Shown one piece after another: positions 23,348 through 31,284 of a stretch of 64,000 nucleotides of DNA. The translations under genes and the position numbers were made by a program. Source of the DNA: Cellulomonas uda. Lineage in GTDB: Bacteria > Actinomycetota > Actinomycetes > Actinomycetales > Cellulomonadaceae. The stretch is from positions 84,401 to 148,400 of the forward strand of contig NZ_BJLP01000001.1 of assembly GCF_006538705.1 (NCBI RefSeq), written 5' to 3'. Under the pieces are notes generated by a model, which saw only the letters and a list, made by a program, of their open reading frames with translations, did no database searches and was not told the origin of the DNA. Each line of letters begins with the position of its first letter. Position 1 is the first letter of the stretch.

Positions 23348-24343
23348 ATGGGCCGTGCCGTGCAGTGGTGGGACGAGAAGCAGATCCCGCTGTACGTGGC
23401 GGCGATCGCTGCCGGCGCCGTCCTCGGCCTGGCCGCCCCCGGCCTCGCGCTCACGCTCGAGCGCTCGATCAACCCGGTCCTGGCGCTGCTGCTGTTCGCC
23501 ACGTTCCTCGGCGTGCCGCTGATCGAGGTCGGACGCGCCTTCCGCAACGTCCGCTTCCTCGCCACGGTCCTCGTGGCGAACTTCGTCGTCGTGCCGGCCA
23601 TCGTCTACGGGCTGTCCCGGTTCGTCGCCGACGACCGTGGCCTGCTGCTCGGTGTGCTGCTCGTGCTGCTCACCCCGTGCATCGACTACGTCATCGTCTT
23701 CACCGGCCTCGCCGGCGGAGCGCGGGCCCGCCTGCTCGCGGCCGCGCCCCTGCTCATGGTCGCCCAGATCCTGCTGCTGCCCGGCTACCTGTACCTGTTC
23801 GCCGGCGGGGACGTCCTGGCCGTCGTCGACATCGCCCCGTTCGTCGAGGCGTTCCTCGTGCTCATCGTCCTGCCCCTGGCAGCGGCCGCTGCCGTCCAGG
23901 CGCTCGCTCGCCGGCACCGGGCCGGGCAGGTGACCGAGACCGTCATGGCGGGAGCGATGGTGCCGCTGATGATGGCCACCCTCGCCGTCGTGATCGCATC
24001 CCAGATCGCCGCCGTCGGCGACCGGGTCACCGAGCTCGTGCGCGTCGTGCCGCTCTACGTGGCGTTCGTCGTGCTGGCCGTCGCCGTCGGTCTGCTCGCC
24101 GGCTGGCTGACCCGGCTCGACGTCCCCGCCACTCGCGCGGTCATGTTCGCCACCGCGACCCGCAACTCCCTGGTCGTCCTCCCGCTCGCCCTCGCACTGC
24201 CCGCCTCCCTCGCGATCGCGCCACTCGCCGTCGTCACTCAGACCCTCGTCGAGCTCGTCGCGATGGTCGTCCTGGTCCGCCTCGTCCCACGACTGACACC
24301 TACCCGGCACCCGACGCCGACGGTGCTGACCGGCGAGCCCTGA
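23348..24343 (+). CDS. BASS-fold transporter, arsenite-efflux (ACR3-like)
   Basis: 331 residues from ATG 23348, which has GGAGGA 9 nt ahead; ATG 23315 would add 11 residues without a ribosome site. About ten transmembrane helices with the discontinuous helix LLVLLTPCIDYVIVFTGLAGG, whose Cys aligns with the essential Cys of ACR3 arsenite permeases, and the second inverted-repeat helix VMFATATRNSLVVLPLALALP. Shares the divergent promoter with the metal-type MerR gene. Arsenite, antimonite or another anion is possible. Confidence 0.85.
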   Translation: MGRAVQWWDEKQIPLYVAAIAAGAVLGLAAPGLALTLERSINPVLALLLFATFLGVPLIEVGRAFRNVRFLATVLVANFVVVPAIVYGLSRFVADDRGLLLGVLLVLLTPCIDYVIVFTGLAGGARARLLAAAPLLMVAQILLLPGYLYLFAGGDVLAVVDIAPFVEAFLVLIVLPLAAAAAVQALARRHRAGQVTETVMAGAMVPLMMATLAVVIASQIAAVGDRVTELVRVVPLYVAFVVLAVAVGLLAGWLTRLDVPATRAVMFATATRNSLVVLPLALALPASLAIAPLAVVTQTLVELVAMVVLVRLVPRLTPTRHPTPTVLTGEP

Positions 24344-25109
24344 CTGCTCCCCCGGTCACTCGCGCCGCACCACGCGAGGAACGCCACACCGATGACAGGT
24401 CGGCGCGAGCGTGGCAGCCCGGGTGCGAACGCACAGTCGCGCGGACCAGGCGGTCCCCGAGCTCACGTGGGTCAAGCCCGCCGGCCTGCAGCAGCCGGGT
24501 CGTCAGGGCGGCGGCGTCGCGGGACTCGTGGCGTCGTGCGACCGTTTCGAGCGCGCGCACGAGCGCGCGGCCGTCGGTCGATCCCTTGCGCACGGCGTCG
24601 GCCGCGACCTGCCCGACGTGCTCTGGGTCGTGGCCCGCGGTCAGCAGGTCGGCGACCGTACGCGCCGCTGTCGTGACGGGCAGGCCCGCGACCACGGTGA
24701 CGTCGTCCGGTGCCAGAGTGGTGCGGTGGACTCGCACGCCGGGGCGGGTGGACTGGTAGCGAGTCGGCAGGGTGAGCTCGTGCTCGTCGGCTAGCAGGTC
24801 GCCGAGGCCGTGCAGCTGCGCGGCGGAGGCGTGCGAGACGACGCCGGCGGCGATCGGGTCCGCCACGCGTTCGGCGACAGCACGTCGCGGCTGCAGCGCG
24901 ACCCACGCGGTCCGCAGCCCGAGCAGGTCGTCGCCCAGGACCGCGGGGGTCGCGTACACGCCGTGTGCGACACGGTCGAGGATGCCGGCGTCGACGAGGC
25001 GGGCCAGCTGCATGCGCGACACCCCGACCTCCTGCGCTTGTGCAGTGGTCACCAGCCCCCACTGGGCCGCGGCGAACGCGGTGAGGGTGGCCAGTTCGGA
25101 CGTGCGCAT
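24300..25109 (-). CDS. AbiEi-type antitoxin-like transcriptional regulator, no toxin partner
   Basis: 269 residues from ATG 25109. N-terminal winged helix TTAQAQEVGVSRMQLARLVDAGILDRVAHGVYATP is the AbiEi_4 type. The C-terminal part holds VSHASAAQLHGLGDLL, TRPGVRVHRTTLAPDDVTVVAGLPVTTAARTVADLL, as in type IV antitoxins. An AbiEii nucleotidyltransferase toxin would normally follow, but the downstream neighbour is the convergent transporter gene, which it overlaps by 44 bp. Its last 40 residues look like read-through of that overlap. Stand-alone copies are frequent in actinobacteria; role unknown. Confidence 0.85.
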   Translation of the reverse strand: MRTSELATLTAFAAAQWGLVTTAQAQEVGVSRMQLARLVDAGILDRVAHGVYATPAVLGDDLLGLRTAWVALQPRRAVAERVADPIAAGVVSHASAAQLHGLGDLLADEHELTLPTRYQSTRPGVRVHRTTLAPDDVTVVAGLPVTTAARTVADLLTAGHDPEHVGQVAADAVRKGSTDGRALVRALETVARRHESRDAAALTTRLLQAGGLDPRELGDRLVRATVRSHPGCHARADLSSVWRSSRGAARVTGGAVRARRSAPSASGAG

Positions 25110-25217
25110 GCTGTAGATGTAACGCCCAAGCAGTGACAATCCCAGCGCCTGAACGGGGGCCGGCCGGTGCGCGCGCGGGGTGGACCGCGTTGGCAGGTGT
25201 CGCGGGGACGGGTTGAA

Positions 25218-25267
25218 CTCCGTGGGTGAGGGTGTTCCCGCATCCAGTGCGGACGCGACCCACGGAG
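25218..25267. other. Nested stem-loop
   Basis: Outer arms CTCCGTGGGT (25218-25227) and ACCCACGGAG (25258-25267) enclose an inner CCGCA-TCCAG-TGCGG hairpin. It lies in a 212-bp gap between the AbiEi-type gene and the next hypothetical gene, downstream of the latter. It could be a terminator or a structured RNA; no promoter evident. Confidence 0.5.
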
Positions 25268-25321
25268 CTGCGTGGTGCCGAGCTGCCCGGGCCTGCCGAG
25301 GCGATCAATGCGGGCACGCGC

Positions 25322-25969
25322 CTACGGCCGTGGCGGCGGCCAAGACGCCTTCTCGAGCGCCGCGGCGCGGGACAAGGCAAGGGCCAGGCGGCGCCCCGGG
25401 TACTCCTCGAGGCGGCGGTATCGCCACCGGTAGTAGCAGTCCCAGTAGCTGGCCGCCCGGGCCCGCAGCAGGCGCAGCATCTCGGGGTTCTGCGCCAGTA
25501 CCCGCCCGTAGGTGCGTTGCTGCGGCGAACCCTCGACGTCCACCTCGGTGAGGAACGCCGCGACGTCCTCGACGATCTCCACGACGTACTCGTCTACGAG
25601 CTTGACGACGTACGGGACGACCCATGGCTGTAGCGCGCAGCGCCCGTCCAGCAGCGTGCGCACGGCTTTCTGCCGCACGTGGCCGTCGTGGTGACGCGTG
25701 TAGGCGCACGCCGCGACAACGGGCGAGAGCGTCATGACGAACGATGTGTCCGCGGGCAGGATGCCGTGGTAGATGCGGTACGGGAAAGCGATCGACTCCC
25801 CGTCAAGCTGGACGGGCACGATGTGGGGGCTGGCGGTGTAGGCGCTGCCGATCCTGGGGTCGACCTGAGGCGCGAGGGCCCGCGCGACCTCGGCGGCTAC
25901 TGGGCGAAGCGCCGCCGGGAAGGCCGCGCGGACCCAGGATGCGTCCTGGAACCGCGGCTCGTTCGTCAT
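25322..25969 (-). CDS. Conserved protein of unknown function
   Basis: 215 residues, ATG 25969. Contains AFPAALRPVAAEVARALAPQVDPRIGSAYTASPHIVPVQLDGESIAFPYRIYH and a helical core AACAYTRHHDGHVRQKAVRTLLDGRCALQPWVVPYVVKLVDEYVVEIVEDV; the C-terminus is rich in Arg and Trp. The mix of HHDGH and conserved acidic residues is enzyme-like, but I do not recognise the family. Stands alone between repeat copy 4 and the stem-loop at 25218. Confidence 0.75.
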   Translation of the reverse strand: MTNEPRFQDASWVRAAFPAALRPVAAEVARALAPQVDPRIGSAYTASPHIVPVQLDGESIAFPYRIYHGILPADTSFVMTLSPVVAACAYTRHHDGHVRQKAVRTLLDGRCALQPWVVPYVVKLVDEYVVEIVEDVAAFLTEVDVEGSPQQRTYGRVLAQNPEMLRLLRARAASYWDCYYRWRYRRLEEYPGRRLALALSRAAALEKASWPPPRP

Positions 25970-26330
25970 GGTCGGAGGATCGCAGGAAGCGGCTCGAGAC
26001 GGGTGAGACGCGACGCGCCTTGTAGGAACTCGCGCGAGTTGTCCGCCGCGCGGTACCCCTCGAGACGCCGGTAGTGCCGCAACGCCCGACCTACCGTGAC
26101 CGCGCTGCGCAGTTCTTCACGTCGACAACCTCCCGTTCGACGACAACCCGCACCCCGTCGACGTCCACCACGACGACCACCCGCTCACGCGGCTGCCGAC
26201 TGTCCCGCCCCGTCCGGGCACGCCACGCCCCTGCGCCGGGTAGGGCGAGCGTCGACTTCCATCGGGCGCGGACGGAGCACGGACAGGCTCACATCCGACC
26301 AGGGGACAGTGCCTCGCTAGGGTCCCAGGC
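25970..26330. other. Intergenic stretch with repeat copy 4 and possible coding debris
   Basis: 361 bp. Holds dispersed repeat copy 4. The plus strand from 26118 to 26241 reads LHVDNLPFDDNPHPVDVHHD and ends at a stop, a His/Asp-rich piece without start or family match. I see no intact gene. Confidence 0.5.
26003..26045 (+). repeat. Dispersed TGTAGGAACT repeat, copy 4
   Basis: GTGAGACGCGACGCGCCT precedes TGTAGGAACT (26021-26030), which runs into the perfect palindrome AACTCGCGCGAGTT (26027-26040) and then GTCCG. The most symmetrical copy. Confidence 0.7.
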
Positions 26331-26861
26331 ATGATCCTGTGGCTCAACGGGCCTTTCGGCGTGGGCAAGTCGACGTGCACCCGCCTGCTGCTCCAGCAGG
26401 ACTCGCAGGCTCGCCAGTACGACCCTGAACGACTCGGCTGGTGGATCCGGCGCACGGTGGGTCTCGTTCGGCCGGGCGACTTCCAGGACCGTCCCGCGTG
26501 GCGTAGAGGCGTCGTCCACGGTGCCCACCGAGCTGCCCGGCGGACGCCGACGCTCATCGCTCCCATGACCCTGCTTCGCGCGGACGTCACGGACGAGATC
26601 CTCGGCGGTCTGCGCGCTGCGGGTCATGACGTCGTCCACGTGACGCTGCACTCCTCGCACGAGACGCTGGTCACCCGCATCGAGGGCGACACGGACGATC
26701 CCGCGGCCCGGGACTGGCGACTCGACCAGGCGTCCCGCTACTTCGAGGTCGCCGACCGCCTGGCGACGCTCGGCCCGCGGGTCGACACCGAGAACCGCAC
26801 GGCGCACGAGGTGGCCGCAGCGGTCCTGGCGGTCCGAGACGCTCAGTCGTCCGGAGCGTGA
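26331..26861 (+). CDS. TmrB-like P-loop ATPase (tunicamycin-resistance family)
   Basis: 176 residues, ATG 26331. Walker A GPFGVGKST at residues 7-15. Further blocks match Bacillus TmrB in order: YDPERLGWWIRR, PGDFQDRPAWRR, TLIAPMTLLRADVTDEI and VHVTLHSSHETLVTRI. TmrB is a peripheral ATP-binding protein that lowers tunicamycin sensitivity. Homologues of this size are often annotated simply as AAA or nucleoside-kinase-like; true drug resistance is not shown. Flanked by repeat copies 4 and 5. Confidence 0.8.
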   Translation: MILWLNGPFGVGKSTCTRLLLQQDSQARQYDPERLGWWIRRTVGLVRPGDFQDRPAWRRGVVHGAHRAARRTPTLIAPMTLLRADVTDEILGGLRAAGHDVVHVTLHSSHETLVTRIEGDTDDPAARDWRLDQASRYFEVADRLATLGPRVDTENRTAHEVAAAVLAVRDAQSSGA

Positions 26862-26891
26862 CCGCCCGCGGCGCGAGACGGCCAGCCTGGG

Positions 26892-26916
26892 TGTAGGAAC
26901 TCATCGATCGTGTCCC
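26892..26916 (+). repeat. Dispersed TGTAGGAACT repeat, copy 5
   Basis: GCGAGACGGCCAGCCTGGG, then TGTAGGAACTCATCGATC and GTGTCCC, directly followed by a terminator hairpin. Confidence 0.7.
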
Positions 26917-26917
26917 G

Positions 26918-26940
26918 GGGGCAGGCCTGTGGCCTGCCCC
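26918..26940. terminator. Hairpin terminator between convergent tmrB-like and XRE genes
   Basis: GGGGCAGGCC-TGT-GGCCTGCCCC, a perfect 10-bp stem with a 3-nt loop. Confidence 0.75.
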
Positions 26941-27033
26941 AAGGCTGACGCGCACACTGGCGGCCGTCTCACGAGATCGTCCGATCCCTCGAGGTCGGCG
27001 ACAGCCAGGCAAACCCGCTCCGTGTCGACTGGT

Positions 27034-27909
27034 TCAGCGGCTGAGGTCGACTGCCGTCGAGTCCGCGGCCCACGACGCGAGCAGGCGCAACCGCTCGGCT
27101 GAGGGTGATCCGGGCTCGGCGGTGTAGACCATGAGCACCTGACCGGGTTCGGCGGTGATGGCCAGTTCCTCGTAGGCCAGCACAAGGTCGCCGACGACGG
27201 GGTGGTGGAATCGCTTGGTCCCCGCGCCGTGCGAGCGCACGTCGTGCGCTCCCCACAACCGGCGGAAGGTGTCGCTGCGGGTCGAGAGCTCTCCCACGAG
27301 GTCTTGCAGGCCCTTGTCGTGGGGGTCGCGGCCGGCCTCGGCGCGCATGATCGCGACGCACATCTCGGCGAACAGGTCCCAGTCCGGGTAGAAGTCGTGC
27401 GCCGCCGGATCGAGGAACTGGAACCGAGCGAGGTTGGGGGTGCGTCCGCCGTCGCCGATGACGGGGGAGTAGAAGGCCCGTCCGAGCTCGTTCGTCGCGA
27501 GCAGGTCCTGGCGCTGGTCGCGGACGAACGCGACTCCGTCGGTGATCGCCGACAACGCCCATTGCAGGCTGGGGCGCGGCTGTGCCGGCCGGGCGGCGCG
27601 GCGGCGGGCGCGCCCGGAGGACGGGATGCCGTCGGCGGCGCGGGCAAGGTCGAACAGGTGGGCCCGTTCGGTGTCGTCGAGCTGGAGCGCGCGGGAGACC
27701 GCGTCCAGCACGGACGCGGAGGCGCCGGCGATCGCGCCGCGCTCGAGCTTGGCGTAGTACTCCACGCTGACTCCGGCCAGGGCCGCGACCTCGCTGCGGC
27801 GCAGGCCGGGCACCCGGCGGTTGGCGCCGCCGATGACGCCGGCAGCCTCCGGGGTCACCTTTGCTCGCCGTGTCATGAGGAACTCGCGCACGTCCGCTCG
27901 GTTGTCCAT
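27034..27909 (-). CDS. XRE regulator with MmyB-like ligand-binding domain
   Basis: 291 residues from ATG 27909. N-terminal HTH_31: NRADVREFLMTRRAKVTPEAAGVIGGANRRVPGLRRSEVAALAGVSVEYYAKLERG. The C-terminal MmyB/MLTR-type domain (from about residue 105, PSLQWALSAITDGVAFVRDQRQDLLATNELGRAFYSPV) is a PAS-like fold that binds fatty-acid-like ligands in studied members. It diverges from a seven-gene redox/efflux operon over a 33-bp perfect palindrome, so control of that operon is likely. Confidence 0.92.
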   Translation of the reverse strand: MDNRADVREFLMTRRAKVTPEAAGVIGGANRRVPGLRRSEVAALAGVSVEYYAKLERGAIAGASASVLDAVSRALQLDDTERAHLFDLARAADGIPSSGRARRRAARPAQPRPSLQWALSAITDGVAFVRDQRQDLLATNELGRAFYSPVIGDGGRTPNLARFQFLDPAAHDFYPDWDLFAEMCVAIMRAEAGRDPHDKGLQDLVGELSTRSDTFRRLWGAHDVRSHGAGTKRFHHPVVGDLVLAYEELAITAEPGQVLMVYTAEPGSPSAERLRLLASWAADSTAVDLSR

Positions 27910-27951
27910 GCCCACGACCGTAGGCCGACCAGGTGCAATGAGGGAGACCAG

Positions 27952-27984
27952 GATGAGGGGTGTACCGCCGGTACACCCCTCATC
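27952..27984. promoter_or_regulatory. 33-bp palindromic operator of the XRE regulator
   Basis: Arms GATGAGGGGTGTACC (27952-27966) and GGTACACCCCTCATC (27970-27984) match perfectly across GCC. It lies 42 bp from each of the two divergent start codons (27909 and 28026), an ideal shared operator. Confidence 0.85.
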
Positions 27985-28025
27985 AGGGACTCCCCGAGCG
28001 TGCCGGACCCGCGTTGTCTAGGGAC

Positions 28026-29270
28026 ATGCCCTCTTCCACCTCGATCTCCACGAGCGTGCGCCGCTACCTGCCGGCGCTGCTCCTGCTGCTGACGGTGTTC
28101 GGCCCGATCTCGATGGACCTCTACCTGCCCGCACTGCCCGCGCTCACGAGCGAGCTGGGGGCGGTGACCTCGACCGCGCAGCTCACGGTGACCGCGTGCC
28201 TGGTCGGTCTCGCATTGGGCCAGCTGGTCGCTGGGCCGCTGTCCGACCGGTACGGGCGCCGTGGCGTACTCCTCATCGGGATCGTCGCCTACGTCGCGAC
28301 ATCGCTGCTGTGCGCGATCAGCCCGAGCGTCGAGCTGCTCGTCGGCGCCCGCCTCGTGCAGGGCCTGGCCGGCGGTGTCGGCATCGTCATCGCCCAGGCC
28401 GCGGGCCGCGACGTCTTCACCGGGGAGCGGCTGCTGCGCTTCTACGGCCAGCTCACCGTGATCGGCGGCCTCGCCGCCGTGGTCGGGCCGCTGCTCGGCG
28501 GCTGGCTCACCACGATGACCGACTGGAGGGGCCTGTATGTTTTTCTCTCGGTCGTCGGCGCACTGCTGTTGCTCATCGCCCTGACCCTGTTCCCCGAGAC
28601 CCTCCCGGCCCAGCAGCGCACCTCGGGCGGCTTCGCTCGCACCGCCCGCGACTACCGGCTGCTGCTGTCCGACCGGACATACCTCGGCGCGGTCCTCAGC
28701 CAAGGGTTCGTCTACGCCGCGCTATTCGCCTACCTCGCCGGCGCCACCTACGTCCTGCAGGGCATCTACGGCCTGTCACCGCAGGGCTACGCGCTGGCGT
28801 TCGGCCTCAACTCGGCCGGCTTCATGGTTGCCGGACACCTCGCCGCCCGCGCGGCCCAGCGCTGGGGCAACCACGCCACGGTGCTCGCCGGCACCGCCCT
28901 GGCCGGGCTTGGAGCGGCGGGCCTGCTGCTCGCCGGGCTGACCCACGTCCCGGTCGGGGTCGTGATCGTCTCTCTGTTCGTCCTGGCGTGCGGTGTCGCG
29001 TTCTCCTCACCGCCCGCCACCACCCTCGCCCTGGCCGGTTACCCGCAGATCGCCGGAACCGCCTCGTCCCTGCTCGGCATGGTCCGCTTCGGCTTCGGCG
29101 GCGTGGCCGCCCCGCTGGTCGGCGTCGCCGGTGCCGCGAGCATCCTGCCGCTGGGCGTCGTCACCCTCACCTGCCTCGCCCTGGCCGCCGGCACGTTCCT
29201 GGCCCTGACCGCCCGCACCCGACCGGTGCGGGAGACCGTCCCCGACGCTGTGCTCGTCGCACAGCACTGA
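28026..29270 (+). CDS. MFS drug transporter, Bcr/CflA type
   Basis: 414 residues, 12 predicted helices. Helix 1 FGPISMDLYLPALPAL is the Bcr/CflA signature; motif A appears as GPLSDRYGRRGVLLIG and motif C as GLAAVVGPLLGGWL. First gene of the operon under the XRE palindrome. Family members export bicyclomycin, chloramphenicol and dipeptides; substrate unknown here. Ends 25 bp before the next gene. Confidence 0.92.
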   Translation: MPSSTSISTSVRRYLPALLLLLTVFGPISMDLYLPALPALTSELGAVTSTAQLTVTACLVGLALGQLVAGPLSDRYGRRGVLLIGIVAYVATSLLCAISPSVELLVGARLVQGLAGGVGIVIAQAAGRDVFTGERLLRFYGQLTVIGGLAAVVGPLLGGWLTTMTDWRGLYVFLSVVGALLLLIALTLFPETLPAQQRTSGGFARTARDYRLLLSDRTYLGAVLSQGFVYAALFAYLAGATYVLQGIYGLSPQGYALAFGLNSAGFMVAGHLAARAAQRWGNHATVLAGTALAGLGAAGLLLAGLTHVPVGVVIVSLFVLACGVAFSSPPATTLALAGYPQIAGTASSLLGMVRFGFGGVAAPLVGVAGAASILPLGVVTLTCLALAAGTFLALTARTRPVRETVPDAVLVAQH

Positions 29271-29295
29271 GACCCCTCGAGAAAGGCACCACACC

Positions 29296-30315
29296 ATGCG
29301 TGCTGTCGTCATGTACGCCCCGGGCGACGTCCGGGTCGACCAGACCGAGCGCCCGACGATCGTCGAGCCGACCGACGCGATCATCAAGCTCGCCGCGACC
29401 TGCATCTGCGGGTCCGACCTGTGGCCCTACCGCGGGGCCGACGACGTCGACCATCAGCCGATGGGCCACGAGTACGCAGGCGTCGTCGACGAGGTCGGCT
29501 CGGCCGTCGAGAACATCAAGGTCGGCGACTTCGTCGTCGGCTCGTTCTTCTCCTCGGACAACACCTGCGAGATCTGCCAGGCCGGCTACCAGTCCCACTG
29601 CGTGCACCGCGGCCCCGGCGCCGTCCCCGGCGCGCAGGCCGACTACGCGCGGATTCCGCACGCCGACGGCACCCTCGTCGCCACCCCCGGCCAGCCCGCC
29701 GCGGAGCTGATCCCGTCCCTGCTGGCCGCCTCCGACGTCCTCGGTACCGGGTGGTTCGCGGCCGTGGCCGCCGAGGTCGGGCCGGGCAAGACGGTCGCCG
29801 TCGTCGGCGACGGCGCCGTCGGGCTGCTCGGCGTGCTCGCCGCCAAGCAGCTCGGCGCCGAGCGGATCATCGCGATGTCCCGCCACGCCGACCGCCAGGC
29901 ACTGGCGCGCGAGTTCGGTGCCACCGACATCGTCGAGGAGCGCGGCGATGCCGGCGTTGCCGCCATCAAGGCACTCACCGACGGGCTCGGCGCGCACTCG
30001 ACCATCGAGGCCGTCGGCACCCAGGAGTCCATGATGCAGGCCATCCGGGCCACCCGCGCCGGCGGTCACGTCGGCTACGTCGGCGTATCCCACGACGTCG
30101 AGCTACCCGGCCAGGAGCTGTTCTTCTCCGGTGTGCACCTCCACGGAGGCCCCGCCCCGGTGCGCCGGTTCTTGCCGGACCTGATCCAGCTGATCTGGGA
30201 CCGCCAGATCGACCCGGGCAAGGTCTTCGACCTGACCCTGCCGATCGAGCAGGCCGCCGACGGCTACAAGGCCATGGACGAGCGGCGCGCCACCAAGGTC
30301 CTGCTCACCGTCTAG
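29296..30315 (+). CDS. Zinc-dependent alcohol dehydrogenase (MDR superfamily)
   Basis: 339 residues, ATG 29296 with GAAAGG ahead. Catalytic-zinc ligands CGSD (Cys) and GHE; a structural-zinc-like loop TCEICQAGYQSHC is partly preserved. NAD(P) motif VAVVGDGAVGLLGVLAAKQLG. The sequence type (ICGSDLWPYRG, HCVHRG) is that of glutathione-independent formaldehyde or threonine-dehydrogenase-like proteins of unknown substrate. Second gene of the redox operon, with another dehydrogenase at its end. Confidence 0.92.
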   Translation: MRAVVMYAPGDVRVDQTERPTIVEPTDAIIKLAATCICGSDLWPYRGADDVDHQPMGHEYAGVVDEVGSAVENIKVGDFVVGSFFSSDNTCEICQAGYQSHCVHRGPGAVPGAQADYARIPHADGTLVATPGQPAAELIPSLLAASDVLGTGWFAAVAAEVGPGKTVAVVGDGAVGLLGVLAAKQLGAERIIAMSRHADRQALAREFGATDIVEERGDAGVAAIKALTDGLGAHSTIEAVGTQESMMQAIRATRAGGHVGYVGVSHDVELPGQELFFSGVHLHGGPAPVRRFLPDLIQLIWDRQIDPGKVFDLTLPIEQAADGYKAMDERRATKVLLTV

Positions 30316-30347
30316 GTCCCGCGGTGGGGCGCGAAACAGGTCACCTC

Positions 30348-30860
30348 GTGCGACAACTCGCAACAATGCTCGTCCTCGCCTTGGCGCTGTCCGGATGCGC
30401 ATCCGCGACCACCAGCCGGCGCCCCACTGCGGACCAGACCGCCGCAGGCGCGGCCACAACCCCCACCGCGTCACGAACGGAGTCCGCCATGCCCTCCTCG
30501 AGCACGGTCGTGCGCCTCAGCTCCACCGCCGGGCACATCGACGTCACCCTCGACCCGAGCAGCACCGCCGGGCAAGACCTGCTGTCGATGCTGCCGATCA
30601 GCCTCACCTTCGAGGACTTCGCCGGCCGGGAGAAGATCGCCTACCCGCCGCGCACCATCGACGTCACCGGCGAACCTGCCTCCAGCGCAGGTGCCGGCGA
30701 CCTGGCGATCTACGTCCCTTGGGGCAACCTCGCCCTCTTCTACGAGGGTGAGCGCGGCACCCCGACCGGCGACCTCGTACGCCTGGGCCACTTCGACGCC
30801 ACCGAACGGCAGCTCGCCGTCCTCGAGGCCGGCCCCGTGACCGTCGACGTCGTCGAGTGA
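30348..30860 (+). CDS. Cyclophilin-like-fold lipoprotein
   Basis: 170 residues from GTG 30348. Lipobox ALALSGC near residue 19, a Thr/Ala-rich spacer, then a cyclophilin-like barrel (VVRLSSTAGHIDVTLDPSSTAGQDLLSMLPISLTFEDFAGREKIAYPP ... YVPWGNLALFYEGE). Single-domain proteins of this fold are common beside aldo-keto reductases and dehydrogenases and have no known catalytic residues. Probably surface-anchored; partner unknown. Confidence 0.85.
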   Translation: MRQLATMLVLALALSGCASATTSRRPTADQTAAGAATTPTASRTESAMPSSSTVVRLSSTAGHIDVTLDPSSTAGQDLLSMLPISLTFEDFAGREKIAYPPRTIDVTGEPASSAGAGDLAIYVPWGNLALFYEGERGTPTGDLVRLGHFDATERQLAVLEAGPVTVDVVE

Positions 30861-30882
30861 CCACCGATCTGGAGGGTTGGAC

Positions 30883-31251
30883 ATGACCACCTGGACACCT
30901 GAGGACCTGAGCGCCCTGGGCGGCGCGTCCGAGATCACCATCGCGACCGAACGACCCGACACCACCACCCGGCGCCCGGTGCCGATCTGGGTCGTGCGCG
31001 TAGGCGACGACCTGTTCATCCGCTCCTACAACGGTCCCGCCGGCTCCTGGTACCGCCAGATCCTCGCCAACCCCTACGCGCACATCACCGAGCACGGCGC
31101 CCACGTGCGCGTTCGCCTCGAGCACGTCGGCACTGCGGCGACCGGGGTCGACGAGGCCTACTGGGCCAAGTACGGACGCGGGAGCTACGGCGCGGCCATG
31201 ACCACGCCCGAGGCCGCAGCGACCACCCTGCGCCTGCACCCGGCACCTTGA
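30883..31251 (+). CDS. DUF2255 family protein
   Basis: 122 residues from ATG 30883 with GGAGGGTT ahead. Typical DUF2255 blocks: RRPVPIWVVRVGDDLFIRSYNGPAGSWYRQIL and VDEAYWAKYGRGSYGAAMTTPEAAATTLRL. The fold is related to flavin-binding split barrels, but cofactor binding is not established. Part of the redox operon. Confidence 0.9.
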   Translation: MTTWTPEDLSALGGASEITIATERPDTTTRRPVPIWVVRVGDDLFIRSYNGPAGSWYRQILANPYAHITEHGAHVRVRLEHVGTAATGVDEAYWAKYGRGSYGAAMTTPEAAATTLRLHPAP

Positions 31252-31284
31252 ACAGCTCAGAGACCAGAGAACGGAGAAGCCCTC

